The notes beneath the pieces were generated by a model. The model was not told the origin of the DNA, ran no database searches, and was given only the letters and a program-made list of their open reading frames with translations. Shown here one piece after another: positions 16,537 to 26,419 of a stretch of DNA of 64,000 bases. Both the position numbers and the translations under genes were made by a program. The stretch is from contig CAXRGQ010000007.1 in NCBI GenBank assembly GCA_964230215.1, forward strand, positions 930,001 to 994,000, read 5' to 3'. How positions within the stretch are numbered: the stretch's first letter is position 1; the number at the start of each line of letters is the position of its first letter. The DNA is from JAUILH01 sp964230215. Lineage in GTDB: Bacteria > Bacteroidota > Bacteroidia > Flavobacteriales_D > JAUILH01.

Positions 16537-18356
16537 TGAACTTGGAGAATAGGAAATATGTGATTCTACTAACCTTCTTAACGGTGGGTTTAATCATCAT
16601 TTTTCGCCTAGGATACATGCAGCTGGTATCGGATAAATGGGATATTCGTGCTAAAGAAATCACTGAAAAGACGCTACCAGTATATGCGCCACGCGGAATT
16701 ATTTATGACAGGAATGGTATTAAACTGGTAGATAATCAAACCTACTACGATATCAAGGTGGTGCCAGATGATATAGGGGCGATTGATACTTTGGCGGCTT
16801 GCGAACTTTTTGGAATTTCAAAGGAAGATTTCGATAAAAAAATCGAGAAAGCAACCACTTATCCAAACGCAGGATACGCACCTTCAGACTTTATCACACA
16901 GATTTCACAAGAAGATTTCGCCATAATTAAGGAGAATCTGCACAAGTTCCAGCCAGGGTTTTATGAAGTTGAAAATCCGCTTAGACTATATCCGCGGAGT
17001 ATTGCCCCTCACATACTGGGTTATCTAAATGAAATTAGTAGAGAGGAGCTAGACAACGACGATTACTATGTGCAAGGAGAATACGTAGGTCGAAAGGGAA
17101 TAGAAAAGGCCTACGAAAAAGAACTGAGAGGCGAACGAGGAATTAGCTACATCCTACAAAATGCGGAAGGTTTGAAATCTGGAGAGGTTGATGAGTCGAA
17201 GGACGTAGAGGCTGTTAATGGACTTGATCTTGTGAGTACGCTTGATGCCGAGTTGCAGGCTTACGGTGAAAAGTTGATGCAGAATAAAATCGGTTCAATT
17301 GTGGCCATTGAGCCATCAACTGGGGAGGTGCTGACCATGGTTTCTGCCCCCACTTATGACCCTAACTGGATGGTGGGTAAAAAAAACAGAAACACCTACT
17401 ACCCCCAGCTGCAACAAGACAGTTTACGCCCTCTGCAAAATAGAGCCTTATACTCAACATATCCTCCTGGGTCTATTTTTAAAATGATTCAGGCACTCGT
17501 AGGGATGAATGTTGGAGTTCTTAGACCATCCACCACATTTACCTGCGACGGGAGTTTAATAGGCGATCACTGTTTCGGGACGCTGAATATGTTTGATGCC
17601 ATTAAGTGCTCTAGTAATATGTGGTTCTATTTGGCCGTGCGTAAAATCATTCAGCAAGGGAAACACAGAAGTCACTTTAAAGATGCTCAATACGGCCTAA
17701 AAATGTGGGCAGAACAGATGAATAACTTTGGTTTAGGGGTTGAGCTTCCACTTGAAATTGGGGGAGGAAAAACTGGCTTAATTCCCACTCCCGAATTCTA
17801 CAATAAAATCTACGATGGTCCTCGATGGGCTTACAGCACCATTGCATCTATCAGCATTGGTCAGGGAGAAGTGCTACTTACACCATTGCAGATGGCAAAC
17901 TTGGGCTGTATTTTAGCTAATAGAGGTCATTATTATTACCCGCATTTAGTAAAGCAAATAGGCAAAGAAGGTAAGAGAAGCATCTATCGAGAGAAGAATA
18001 TTGTGATTGAGGATTCAAGCATGTTCGGTGTAGTAGTAGACGCCATGAGAGCGGTGGTTGAAGAAGCTGGAGGTACAGCGAGACGAGCGCGGATAGACGG
18101 CATTAAAGTGTGTGGTAAAACTGGAACCGCCGAGAATCCACATGGAGAAGACCATTCAGTGTTCCTGGCTTTTGCCCCGATGGACAATCCAAAAATTGCG
18201 ATTGCTGTGTACGTTGAAAATGCAAAATGGGGTGGCGAGTGGGCTGCACCAATAGCCAGCTTGATGATAGAAAAATATATCAATAAAGAAGTTGCTGACA
18301 CACTAAAAGAACAACGCATTTTAGAGAAAGATTTTATCCATATCAATGAGGAATAA
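16536..18356 (+). CDS. mrdA: Penicillin-binding protein 2 (elongasome transpeptidase)
   Basis: A 606-aa class B PBP that cross-links peptidoglycan during elongation. It has an N-terminal membrane anchor (about 8-27), a PBP dimerisation domain (YAPRGIIYDRNGIKLVDN, GRKGIEKAYEKELRGERG), and a transpeptidase domain with all three active-site motifs: STYPPGSIFKM (nucleophile Ser in SxxK), CSSNMWFY (SxN) and CGKTGTAENPH (KTG). It overlaps mreD by one base and rodA by 11 bases; RodA is its cognate glycosyltransferase partner. Confidence 0.96.
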   Translation: MNLENRKYVILLTFLTVGLIIIFRLGYMQLVSDKWDIRAKEITEKTLPVYAPRGIIYDRNGIKLVDNQTYYDIKVVPDDIGAIDTLAACELFGISKEDFDKKIEKATTYPNAGYAPSDFITQISQEDFAIIKENLHKFQPGFYEVENPLRLYPRSIAPHILGYLNEISREELDNDDYYVQGEYVGRKGIEKAYEKELRGERGISYILQNAEGLKSGEVDESKDVEAVNGLDLVSTLDAELQAYGEKLMQNKIGSIVAIEPSTGEVLTMVSAPTYDPNWMVGKKNRNTYYPQLQQDSLRPLQNRALYSTYPPGSIFKMIQALVGMNVGVLRPSTTFTCDGSLIGDHCFGTLNMFDAIKCSSNMWFYLAVRKIIQQGKHRSHFKDAQYGLKMWAEQMNNFGLGVELPLEIGGGKTGLIPTPEFYNKIYDGPRWAYSTIASISIGQGEVLLTPLQMANLGCILANRGHYYYPHLVKQIGKEGKRSIYREKNIVIEDSSMFGVVVDAMRAVVEEAGGTARRARIDGIKVCGKTGTAENPHGEDHSVFLAFAPMDNPKIAIAVYVENAKWGGEWAAPIASLMIEKYINKEVADTLKEQRILEKDFIHINEE

Positions 18357-19674
18357 GCCATTAAACATATGGAACATTGATTGGGGTCTGGTACTTATAT
18401 ACCTGGCACTTGTTGTAGTGGGCTTGATTAATGTGAACTCTTCTGGATGGCGAGGAGAGGATATCCCATTCTACAGTTTGTCTGCATCATCTGGAAAACA
18501 ATTGATGTGGTTCGGTTTGTCTTTGATTGTGGGGATGGTGATATTATTGCTTGAAACCTCCTTCATTAGAAATGGCGCCTATATTTTCTACATAATTGTC
18601 TTGTTAATGCTCATAGCCGTCTTGTTCTTCCCCGAAAAGAACGGTCAGAAATCATGGTTTGGCTTTGGCGATTATGGGATACAACCATCCGAGTTTGCTA
18701 AAACCGCCACCGCGCTGGCCCTCGCACGCTTCCTAAGCACCATCAACATCAAGCTCCAAAACTTTGGCGACCGCCTCCGGGCTGCTAGCATCATCCTGCT
18801 TCCATGTATATTTATACTTCTGCAGCCCGACCCCGGAACTCTGTTGGTGTTTACGTGTTTTGTGTTTGTCTTATATCGCGAGGGTATGTCTGGAAATATC
18901 CTCATGTTGGCCATGCTTGCATTAGTGCTGAGCGTCCTAACTATTCTGGTTAAAAACACTCATATTGAGTTGCCGCTTATTAAAGACATGGTACAAGGAC
19001 ATTACGTAATCATTCTGGTGATGTGGATTATAGCCATGTTAATCGCCTTTTTGATAAAGAATTTTGTGAATAAGCGTGAACGCAAACGTTCCTATACCCG
19101 TCTGATTACTGGGTTTATCGCGGCCGCTTCATTCGTGTTTGTGGTGAACTATACCTATGACAACATCCTAAAAGATCACCATCGAACCAGAATAGAACTA
19201 TATCTAGGATTAGAAGAAGATCCAGACGGTGAAGATTATAACCGAAACAGAGCCATGACAGCCGTTGGTTCAGGTGGTTTGTGGGGAAAAGGTTATCATC
19301 AAGCTACGCTGGCAAATGCTGTACATGGTCACGTGCCAGAGCAAACAACAGATTTCGCGTACTGTACCTGGAGTGAAGAGTTTGGTTTTGTGGGTAGTGT
19401 TGGTATTGTGATGCTATTTATGTTGTTTTTAGTAAAAGTTATAAGTATAGCAGAGCGGCAACGATCTCAGTTTACCCGGATATATGCTTATAGTGTCGCG
19501 GGGATTATATTCCTCCACTTCACTATTAACATTGGAATGATCGTTGGTTTGGCACCCGTTATTGGAATTCCGCTCCCATTTATCAGCTATGGGGGTAGTT
19601 CGCTTTTAGCATTCAGCGTGCTAATATTTGTTCTATTGAGATTGGATAGTGAGCGAATGGAGGTGTTGAGGTAA
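18346..19674 (+). CDS. rodA: Peptidoglycan glycosyltransferase RodA
   Basis: A 442-aa SEDS-family membrane glycosyltransferase polymerising lipid II in the elongasome with PBP2. About ten hydrophobic helices; family motifs include FGFGDYGIQPSEFAKTATAL, LQPDPGTLLVFTCF, SGGLWGKGYHQATLANAVHG with HVPEQTTDFAYCTWSEEFGF (catalytic extracytoplasmic loop 4) and IGIPLPFISYGGSSLLAF. A hydrophilic stretch (about 236-247, KNFVNKRERKRSY) lies between helices, as is common in Bacteroidota RodA. It is the last gene of the mre run; its stop is directly next to the stop of a convergent T9SS cargo gene. Confidence 0.95.
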   Translation: MRNKPLNIWNIDWGLVLIYLALVVVGLINVNSSGWRGEDIPFYSLSASSGKQLMWFGLSLIVGMVILLLETSFIRNGAYIFYIIVLLMLIAVLFFPEKNGQKSWFGFGDYGIQPSEFAKTATALALARFLSTINIKLQNFGDRLRAASIILLPCIFILLQPDPGTLLVFTCFVFVLYREGMSGNILMLAMLALVLSVLTILVKNTHIELPLIKDMVQGHYVIILVMWIIAMLIAFLIKNFVNKRERKRSYTRLITGFIAAASFVFVVNYTYDNILKDHHRTRIELYLGLEEDPDGEDYNRNRAMTAVGSGGLWGKGYHQATLANAVHGHVPEQTTDFAYCTWSEEFGFVGSVGIVMLFMLFLVKVISIAERQRSQFTRIYAYSVAGIIFLHFTINIGMIVGLAPVIGIPLPFISYGGSSLLAFSVLIFVLLRLDSERMEVLR

Positions 19675-21522
19675 TTATTCTATCGCCAGCATTTTACAAT
19701 GATTACCTATTTTGACCAAATAGGTACCGGTTGGTAGATTTGAAATATCCATTCGAATTTGTCTTGATGATACACTATACATTGAAGGATTAATCATCAC
19801 TTCTTTTCCAAGCATATCATAAATGTGTGGCTTATCTGAACTATCGTTATCAAAGCTAATTATTACTTCATTATTCGCAGGGTTTGGATATAAATTAAAA
19901 TCACTATCCTGATTACTGTCTGATACTAGTGTTGAGACAATATATGAATATTCAGAATCACCATTAAAATCAAACTGCTGCAAACGATAATAGGCTCTCC
20001 CTATAATTGGGCTGTAATCTGTTAGACTATATTCAATTACATGGCTTGAGTTTCCAGCACCATCAACCATGCCTACTGTCTGCCACTCGTTTAGATTTGA
20101 TGAGCGCTGTACTTCAAAATGACTATTGTTCTGCTCACTTGCAGCTTTCCAGACAAGATCAATTGAAGAAGTATTATTAATTGCATTGAAAGACAAAAGC
20201 TCAACAGGTAATGGTGTTTGATTAGAGTTGATTGTGGCAAGTGTAAATCTTAGATTATTGGATAAACCCGACTCACCTGCAAATTGATAAACGCCACCGC
20301 CTAAGTCAATTGCACCAGCGATAGGTGTTTCATCCGCAAACAGGCCGTCATTATCAGTGTCGATTAACAAACGTAGATCGGAAGCCGTTACACTACCAAG
20401 ACCATTTAAGTCCCATGAAATATTAACAGAGCCAACGTCCACAGCAGTAGATGAAAAGTTGACTTCACTTACACGCCATACCCTGTCAAAACGCGCATCA
20501 ACGCCTACTGGAATATCAGTGGTCTCAGTAGCTTGCTGCACTCCGCCGTTATGACCCCAAAACATAAATTCGTTATCATTTAAATCAGATGGATTAGATA
20601 TTCTTACTATTCCCGAACCTTGTGCATCATTATGTTCTCGAGCAGCATCAAACCTTCCAATACCTGCTACATCAAAATCGTAATCACCGTTGGCTCCGTT
20701 ATCTTCATCATACAGGTCATTTGCACCTAGGCTTATTCCATATTTTGCCGCTAAATAATTATTGACAATAATGTGCTCAACAGTATCTAAGCTATAGTTA
20801 TAATGAATTATCTCGGCATAATCTGCACCTAAATACGTACCATATCCTACATTTAATGCTCCAATAGCAACGGGCTGATTACTATTTGGAAGGGCGGCTG
20901 AAGATTCGCTTGATTGAGCATGTTTCACGCCATTTCCATACATTCTACTTCTTCTGGCTGAGGCAAGTGTACCATCATAATCAAATGCAAATACATAATT
21001 TGTAGCATTTGAATAAGTATTAGCACCAGTATTAAAGCGGTTGTTCTGTGTGTGAATATCTAAGTTTAGTCTATTACTCCCGTGAAAAAACCAGGTATAT
21101 GCATATTCGCTTGCCGTTGTGAAAGCAATTCTTTTCCCGAGGATTCCTCGAGGGTTGCCATTGAGATTATTCGGTCTCAGTACTGCAAAATATGTGATAC
21201 CGCTGGTGCCATCTAATATCGCAGCATCTGCAATTGCCATCTCGTCATCTGTTCCATCTAAGCGAACAATTGGCTGTCCGTTTAGTGCACTAGTCGTGAA
21301 ATAAAGTGGTTGAATTCCTCCTGTACCTTGAACAGCATCATTGCCGTTTCCTGAAGCATCTGCCCAAGTTGCGACTACCGTGCTATTGGCTTGGTTAATA
21401 TCTCCGGCACGCAACCAAATACCGTTTGAAGTGTTGTCGCCAACACCCCCTGGTCCGGTTTGACCAAATGACACGTAACTAACTGAAAAAATGAGGGCTA
21501 TAAAGCTTGCAAGGGCTTTCAT
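19675..21522 (-). CDS. T9SS-exported surface protein, lectin-like domain and type A sorting domain
   Basis: A 615-aa secreted protein. A signal peptide (1-20, cut after SFGQ) is followed by a region of about 200 residues of concanavalin/LamG-like appearance (NGIWLRAGDINQ, ATWADASGNGNDAVQ, PIVRLDGTDDEMAIAD, EIIHYN), then an about 170-residue block (AAKYGISLGANDLYDED, FMFWGHNGGVQ, RVWRVSEVNFSSTAVDVGSV) often seen in Bacteroidota surface proteins, then PLPVELLSFNA and a fibronectin-like segment. The last about 75 residues (FNLYPNPANNEVIIS to LPTGTYLVKIG) are a T9SS type A sorting domain, so the protein should be anchored on or released from the cell surface. It may bind glycans; the ligand is unknown. 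Confidence 0.82.
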   Translation of the reverse strand: MKALASFIALIFSVSYVSFGQTGPGGVGDNTSNGIWLRAGDINQANSTVVATWADASGNGNDAVQGTGGIQPLYFTTSALNGQPIVRLDGTDDEMAIADAAILDGTSGITYFAVLRPNNLNGNPRGILGKRIAFTTASEYAYTWFFHGSNRLNLDIHTQNNRFNTGANTYSNATNYVFAFDYDGTLASARRSRMYGNGVKHAQSSESSAALPNSNQPVAIGALNVGYGTYLGADYAEIIHYNYSLDTVEHIIVNNYLAAKYGISLGANDLYDEDNGANGDYDFDVAGIGRFDAAREHNDAQGSGIVRISNPSDLNDNEFMFWGHNGGVQQATETTDIPVGVDARFDRVWRVSEVNFSSTAVDVGSVNISWDLNGLGSVTASDLRLLIDTDNDGLFADETPIAGAIDLGGGVYQFAGESGLSNNLRFTLATINSNQTPLPVELLSFNAINNTSSIDLVWKAASEQNNSHFEVQRSSNLNEWQTVGMVDGAGNSSHVIEYSLTDYSPIIGRAYYRLQQFDFNGDSEYSYIVSTLVSDSNQDSDFNLYPNPANNEVIISFDNDSSDKPHIYDMLGKEVMINPSMYSVSSRQIRMDISNLPTGTYLVKIGNHCKMLAIE

Positions 21523-21587
21523 ATCACAAAATTAATAAATAGGCAGAAGTATACGTAATCGATAACATTTAGTTACTTTGTATAGTA

Positions 21588-22673
21588 ATGAAATGGATAT
21601 CTAAAAACGACCATACTTTTCTAATTGCTGGCCCATGCAGTGCTGAGAGTGAGGAGCAGTTGGACACAACGGTAAAAGCCTTATCAGAATTAACGAATGT
21701 AGATTTAATTCGTGCAGGGATTTGGAAACCCAGAACCAAGCCCAATAGTTTTGAGGGGATGGGAAAGGTGGCGCTTCCATGGCTCGTTAATGCTGGGAAG
21801 AAATATAATCTACCAGTTGGAACTGAAGTGGCTAATGCACAGCATGTAGATGAGGCATTGGAAGCCGGAGTGGATGTTTTATGGATAGGTGCTAGAACAA
21901 CGGTTAACCCATTTGCAGTGCAAGAGATTGCCGATTCCCTAAGAGGAGTAGATATTCCCATCATGATAAAGAATCCAGTTAACCCGGATTTGCAATTATG
22001 GATTGGGAGTTTAGAGCGCATTGCTCAGGCGGGATTGACTAAAATTGCGGCCATTCATAGAGGCTTTAGTTTTTATGGTGACAGTATTTATAGAAACCTA
22101 CCGCAATGGGAAATTCCAATTGAATTTATGCGCTTAATGCCAGAGATTCCGTTAATCTGCGACCCTAGTCACATTTCTGGAAGACGCGATGGAATTGCTC
22201 ACGTTTCTCAACGTGCACTTGATTTAAACTTCAATGGTTTAATGATTGAGACCCACCCAGATCCAGACAATGCGATGAGTGATGCGAAACAACAGGTGAC
22301 ACCATCAAGTTTACAAGGAATAATGGATGGACTAAGAGTGCGTGAGAGCTCAACTACCGACCCTAATTTCCATCAAAAACTAGAGGAACTGAGAAATCAA
22401 ATTGATGCTTTGGATGCTGATATTTTGAGCAAACTAATGAATCGATTGGCACTTTCAAACGATATTGGACAGTATAAACTAGAACATAAAGTGTCCATTC
22501 TTAATCTTGAAAGATGGGATCGTATTATGAAGGATAGGACTAAATTAGGGTCTGAGCTTGGATTGCGACCAGAGTTTATCGAAAAGATTATGCAGATGAT
22601 TCACAAAGAATCTATTAAGATTCAGAATCAAGTAATGAATCGTTCGCTGCTTGATGAGTCGATAGATGATTAG
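21588..22673 (+). CDS. Bifunctional 3-deoxy-7-phosphoheptulonate synthase / chorismate mutase
   Basis: This enzyme joins the first step of the shikimate pathway to the branch-point mutase for Phe and Tyr. The 361-aa protein has a DAHP synthase domain (about 1-250: LIAGPCSAESEEQL, RAGIWKPRTKPNSFEG, GTEVANAQHVDEALEAG, IMIKNPVNPDLQLW, LICDPSHISGRRD, IETHPDPDNAMSDAKQQV) fused to an AroQ-type chorismate mutase (about 263-350: LEELRNQIDALDADILSKL, RLALSNDIGQYKLEHK). Such N-DAHPS/C-CM fusions are usual in Bacteroidota; the mutase part often serves in feedback control. Its last 59 bases overlap the convergent O-antigen ligase gene. Confidence 0.94.
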   Translation: MKWISKNDHTFLIAGPCSAESEEQLDTTVKALSELTNVDLIRAGIWKPRTKPNSFEGMGKVALPWLVNAGKKYNLPVGTEVANAQHVDEALEAGVDVLWIGARTTVNPFAVQEIADSLRGVDIPIMIKNPVNPDLQLWIGSLERIAQAGLTKIAAIHRGFSFYGDSIYRNLPQWEIPIEFMRLMPEIPLICDPSHISGRRDGIAHVSQRALDLNFNGLMIETHPDPDNAMSDAKQQVTPSSLQGIMDGLRVRESSTTDPNFHQKLEELRNQIDALDADILSKLMNRLALSNDIGQYKLEHKVSILNLERWDRIMKDRTKLGSELGLRPEFIEKIMQMIHKESIKIQNQVMNRSLLDESIDD

Positions 22674-24234
22674 TCTTTCCTTGTCTACCAAACAAAAACA
22701 AACTATAGAAAAAGGCAAAGAAGGTAACTCCTAGCTGAGTTTCTAGCGTATCCTCCCATAAAAACGAAAGAATTCCCACAACAAAAAAGGATAGGAAGAG
22801 AAAGTCGAGTTGTTTTCTTTCGGCTATTACTGGGTAAAAAATGCAAATGGCGCTTAGCACGAAACCAATAATTCCAAAAGTGATCATAAAGGTTAAGAAT
22901 TGGTTGTGAGCACGGTTTCTTTGCTCTTTTGGCAAATTACTGTTAAGTGAGTTATATGCCTTGTCAAACGCTACTTTGGTATCTCCTGTCCCAACCCCAA
23001 ACAAAGAGTTATTTGTAAAAATGTACCAACCCGTTTTCCAATATTCAATGCGCTGAATGGCAGAGCTTCCACTTGCACTTCCGTCGTGTTGATAGACATC
23101 ATACTCGAATAGAAATTCGTCAATACGACGGCTTATTCCACCATAAGCATAGTCAATGTTTGCTATCCCATTCTCTATATTCTCAATGTCTTGATCACTA
23201 AGTTGTTGTAGGCCGTTTCTGTCCTTTCGCAAGCCTTTTGAACTCATATACCTGATTAATGTTCCAGCGATTGGTTGGCCATTTTTGTCCAGGCCTTTTT
23301 TAAAATCAATGTCACTTCTTTTATTCCAGCTTTCCATTAACTCACCTGGGGCTATATTTTTAAAGATGTAATAACCGTTTTGTGTTAAATCATTATTTAA
23401 GTCGTGATGGTACTTTTCACCATCTGGCGAGAATTGTGCAAGATCAGTTTTATCTTCTTTTGGCGTGTAATGCTTTTGAACAATTTCATTTATATAGAGT
23501 AAAACAGCTGTTAGCACACTAATCGCCAGGATTCCGCTCACCCATTTCATAGGTTTCTTTTTAAGCCTAAACACGTAAATTGACATGAGAATAATGCCTC
23601 CGCCAACCAAACTCACGGCCCCTGTAAACGACTCGCTTATGTAAATGAAGAATAAAAACCACACTGCTAAAAACGTATGTACGGGTTTTAATGAGGTATT
23701 ATTCTTATAGAATAAGTAGCACAAAATAAAAATGGAGAACGCCAACATTAAGCCCATTCTAACATGTGATACGAGTATAAATATCTGCCTTGTATCATTA
23801 GTATAAGCATCTGGCGATATAATGTGAAAGTATACGCCGGTAGAGACCAAACTAGAGACAAATACGCCTGTGACAAAAATGTATAGGAGCATTCGGATTT
23901 CCTTGTATTCAAACTTCTTAGGCATTGTGCCAAGGATTATCGGAAGTGCTAATAACACGGCTTTAATCCGAATGTCATTCATTGCGTATGCAAAGTCACT
24001 TGTGTAGATTAATCCGATGATATGAAGGAAAAATAGTCCGACGAAAACAAGCAGAGACTTATTAGAGGTAAAACGCTTATACTTGCTTTTAAAGCCACCC
24101 TCTAAGATCCAATTTACTATAAGTGTTATGGCGCCGACACTCATGGCCACGTTGGAAAACGACATGCCTGCTGTGATAATCGCACAGCCCAGAATGTAAA
24201 ACAATCTATGATTGATTTTTAAACCTAATATCAT
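22615..24234 (-). CDS. O-antigen ligase / polymerase family membrane protein
   Basis: A 539-aa polytopic membrane protein with about 11-12 hydrophobic helices and one large periplasmic loop (about 260-400), the layout of the O-antigen ligase/Wzy_C superfamily. The C-terminal half has the superfamily pattern WKTGWYIFTNNSLFGVGTGD followed by RNRAHNQFLTFMITFGIIGF, where the conserved His (RAHNQ) is the expected catalytic residue. It may ligate or polymerise surface polysaccharide, but no glycan gene cluster surrounds it. Its 3' end overlaps the convergent DAHP synthase gene by 59 bases; the overlapped residues form a hydrophilic tail. It lies 17 bases downstream of the S41 peptidase gene and is probably co-transcribed with it. 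Confidence 0.82.
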   Translation of the reverse strand: MILGLKINHRLFYILGCAIITAGMSFSNVAMSVGAITLIVNWILEGGFKSKYKRFTSNKSLLVFVGLFFLHIIGLIYTSDFAYAMNDIRIKAVLLALPIILGTMPKKFEYKEIRMLLYIFVTGVFVSSLVSTGVYFHIISPDAYTNDTRQIFILVSHVRMGLMLAFSIFILCYLFYKNNTSLKPVHTFLAVWFLFFIYISESFTGAVSLVGGGIILMSIYVFRLKKKPMKWVSGILAISVLTAVLLYINEIVQKHYTPKEDKTDLAQFSPDGEKYHHDLNNDLTQNGYYIFKNIAPGELMESWNKRSDIDFKKGLDKNGQPIAGTLIRYMSSKGLRKDRNGLQQLSDQDIENIENGIANIDYAYGGISRRIDEFLFEYDVYQHDGSASGSSAIQRIEYWKTGWYIFTNNSLFGVGTGDTKVAFDKAYNSLNSNLPKEQRNRAHNQFLTFMITFGIIGFVLSAICIFYPVIAERKQLDFLFLSFFVVGILSFLWEDTLETQLGVTFFAFFYSLFLFGRQGKTNHLSTHQAANDSLLDSES

Positions 24235-24251
24235 CGAGAAAATCGCAACAA

Positions 24252-25898
24252 CTACTGGTTCCCCAGTATTCTATTGTATTCAGAACGCTCGTTTAACAAA
24301 TTAATTGCCTCTGAGATGAATTTATCTTCCGATAAGCTATTTATAATTCTTCCTTTTTGGAAACTGTAACGAGCCACAATCTCATTTTCAAGAATCATTG
24401 ATATTTCATCCTGAAAGCGTTGCATGGCTTCAGCCTTGTTTGGCGTTAAGGTTTTTTCAAGACTGTTTAGCTGCTCTTCAACATCTTTTAAATATTTATC
24501 CTTATCGGCAGCAACACGCAGTTTTTTCAGTTCTTCAAGCGATTCGTTTGTATACTCAAAATCTCTTCCATTTGCATAGTCCACAAAAGACTTGTAGAGT
24601 TCATCTGAAATATCGAATGTTCTGGCATCAATTGAATCATTGTGTGTGTTTCTATAATCAGTCGCAAAGTCAAAGATTATCGAGTTAGCAACCAAGGCCT
24701 GACTAATAGCAGATGCTTCAGGTCTTTCAACAGGTAAATCAGGCTCAACACCTCTGCCATCGATCACTTTTCTTCCGTTTTTGGTTTCAAATGTGGTTAA
24801 TAGAGAATCAGCCACTTCTTTTTTATCACTGTCTGAGTAATCTATTTTTTGAATACATCTTCCAGACGGGGTGTAATACTTAGCGATGGTAATCTTTATT
24901 TTACCGTTGTATTTTAGGTCACGTACTTGTTGAACAAGTCCCTTTCCGAATGACTGTTCACCCACTATCACCGCACGATCTAAGTCTTGCAAAGCACCAC
25001 TAACTATTTCGGAAGCAGATGCAGAATTGTCATTTATCAAAACCGCAACCGGTATGTCTTTATTAATTGGTTTATCAAAGGTTGTATACGATTTATTGAC
25101 GTCCTTTAATCTACCACGAACCGATACAACTTCTTCTCCCTTATCAATGAACATGTTAACGATTTTTACCGCCTCTATGAGCAGTCCACCTCCATTTCCT
25201 CGTAAGTCAAGTATGAATTGCTCCATGCCCTGCGCTTCTAAATCTTTATAGGCAGAAATTACAGAACTACTTGCTGTTTGAGTAAATGACGACAAGCGCA
25301 CATAACCAGTCTTTTTATCCAGCATACCGTGATAAGGCACATCTGGAATTTGAACTTTTTCTCGTTTTAGTTCAACTGAAAAAGGAGCATCATCACCAGG
25401 TCTCTGTACTTTAAGTTTAACGGGCGTATCGGGTTGGCCTTTTAAAACCTCTGACACCTGTTCTTGATTCATTTCATCAATAGATTTACCGTCAATTTCA
25501 AGTATAATATCACCTGCGCGTAGGCCAGCTTTCTGAGCAGGATAGCCCTCTTGAGGCTCTGAAATTATTGTCTTTCCATTTCGTCTCCCAATTAATGCAC
25601 CAATACCTCCATAGGCACCAGTTGCCATAAAGCGATAGTCTTCTATTGATGATTCCGGAATATAAACGGTATATGGATCCAATGAGTTCAGCATAGCATC
25701 AATCCCTGTTTTCATTAGGCTGCCTGGCTCAATTTCATCTACGTAATAACCCTCAACTTTGCCATAGACATCATAAAAAATGTCTAGGTTTTTCTTCATT
25801 TCAAAGAGATTGTCGTTTACAGGTGCCGGCTTAAGTGACATCCATGAGATGCCTGCCAATCCACTAAACAATATCAATCCTACTATTAGTTTTTTCAT
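24252..25898 (-). CDS. S41 family C-terminal processing peptidase
   Basis: A 548-aa periplasmic or inner-membrane-attached serine protease of the CtpA/Prc type. An N-terminal hydrophobic segment (1-22), a PDZ domain (about 82-160: GAYGGIGALIGRRNG, AGLRAGDIILEIDGKSI) and the S41 catalytic core: TGYVRLSSFTQTA, FILDLRGNGGGLL, INDNSASASEIVSGALQD (catalytic Ser in SASA) and GEQSFGKGLVQQV (catalytic Lys). A helical C-terminal extension of about 170 residues follows, as in Bacteroidota members. Its start overlaps the rnpA stop by four bases (ATGA). Confidence 0.93.
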   Translation of the reverse strand: MKKLIVGLILFSGLAGISWMSLKPAPVNDNLFEMKKNLDIFYDVYGKVEGYYVDEIEPGSLMKTGIDAMLNSLDPYTVYIPESSIEDYRFMATGAYGGIGALIGRRNGKTIISEPQEGYPAQKAGLRAGDIILEIDGKSIDEMNQEQVSEVLKGQPDTPVKLKVQRPGDDAPFSVELKREKVQIPDVPYHGMLDKKTGYVRLSSFTQTASSSVISAYKDLEAQGMEQFILDLRGNGGGLLIEAVKIVNMFIDKGEEVVSVRGRLKDVNKSYTTFDKPINKDIPVAVLINDNSASASEIVSGALQDLDRAVIVGEQSFGKGLVQQVRDLKYNGKIKITIAKYYTPSGRCIQKIDYSDSDKKEVADSLLTTFETKNGRKVIDGRGVEPDLPVERPEASAISQALVANSIIFDFATDYRNTHNDSIDARTFDISDELYKSFVDYANGRDFEYTNESLEELKKLRVAADKDKYLKDVEEQLNSLEKTLTPNKAEAMQRFQDEISMILENEIVARYSFQKGRIINSLSEDKFISEAINLLNERSEYNRILGNQ

Positions 25899-26287
25899 TT
25901 GCTTATTTCTTTATCAATGTCGGCAAGAATTGTTTTCCATGCCGTATCAATTTCTGCATAAGTGGCAATATGCTTGCTAATATACACTAGCATTAGGTGT
26001 GCCACTTTTTTATTTTCATTCAGTTTTGTTTTTAAGTCCGCATTTGATTGTCGGAAGGATTCTTTCATTCTTCGTTTTATCAAATTCCGACTCACTGCCT
26101 TTCTATGTAACCTTTTTGGGACACTCAACACAATTTTAAATGCATTATTTGATGCTGAGGGCTCCTCAAATCGCACCATCAATTTTAATGGATATTGTTT
26201 AATGACACAAGCATTATTGTACAAGCGGTCAATATCACGCTTATGCGTTAAACGCATTGACTTGGGGAATGTGTGTCTGATCTCCAT
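25895..26287 (-). CDS. rnpA: Ribonuclease P protein component
   Basis: A 130-aa basic protein that binds RNase P RNA and aids removal of tRNA 5' leaders. It has FPKSMRLTHKRDIDRLYNN at the N-terminus and the diagnostic RNR-type motif RKAVSRNLIKRRMKESFRQ, followed by the VYISKHIATYAEID end. The length is normal. It overlaps the S41 peptidase gene by four bases; the pairing rnpA-S41 peptidase is common in Flavobacteria, and rpmH is not adjacent here. Confidence 0.92.
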   Translation of the reverse strand: MEIRHTFPKSMRLTHKRDIDRLYNNACVIKQYPLKLMVRFEEPSASNNAFKIVLSVPKRLHRKAVSRNLIKRRMKESFRQSNADLKTKLNENKKVAHLMLVYISKHIATYAEIDTAWKTILADIDKEISK

Positions 26288-26370
26288 CGAATTTTAAGCA
26301 CAAACTAGTTAAGGCAAATATCGCAAGAAAAGAGAAGTCCAATGGTATATTCATAAACTATTGTAAACAA

Positions 26371-26399
26371 TAAAGGCGTCAGAAACTCTAACGCCTTTA
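26371..26399 (-). terminator. Hairpin terminator downstream of the HemD-like gene
   Basis: TAAAGGCGT pairs with ACGCCTTTA around an 11-base loop, 20 bases after the stop of the minus-strand gene at 26420-27160; the minus strand continues TTTATTGTTT. It would separate that gene from rnpA. Confidence 0.5.
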
Positions 26400-26419
26400 C
26401 TGGGAATGTTTTTAAAAGC

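Noticed and set aside
24398..24688. 96-codon plus-strand open frame opposite the S41 peptidase gene
   Set aside because: It is antisense to a well-supported gene and rich in Cys, His, Leu and Gln codons typical of a shadow frame.
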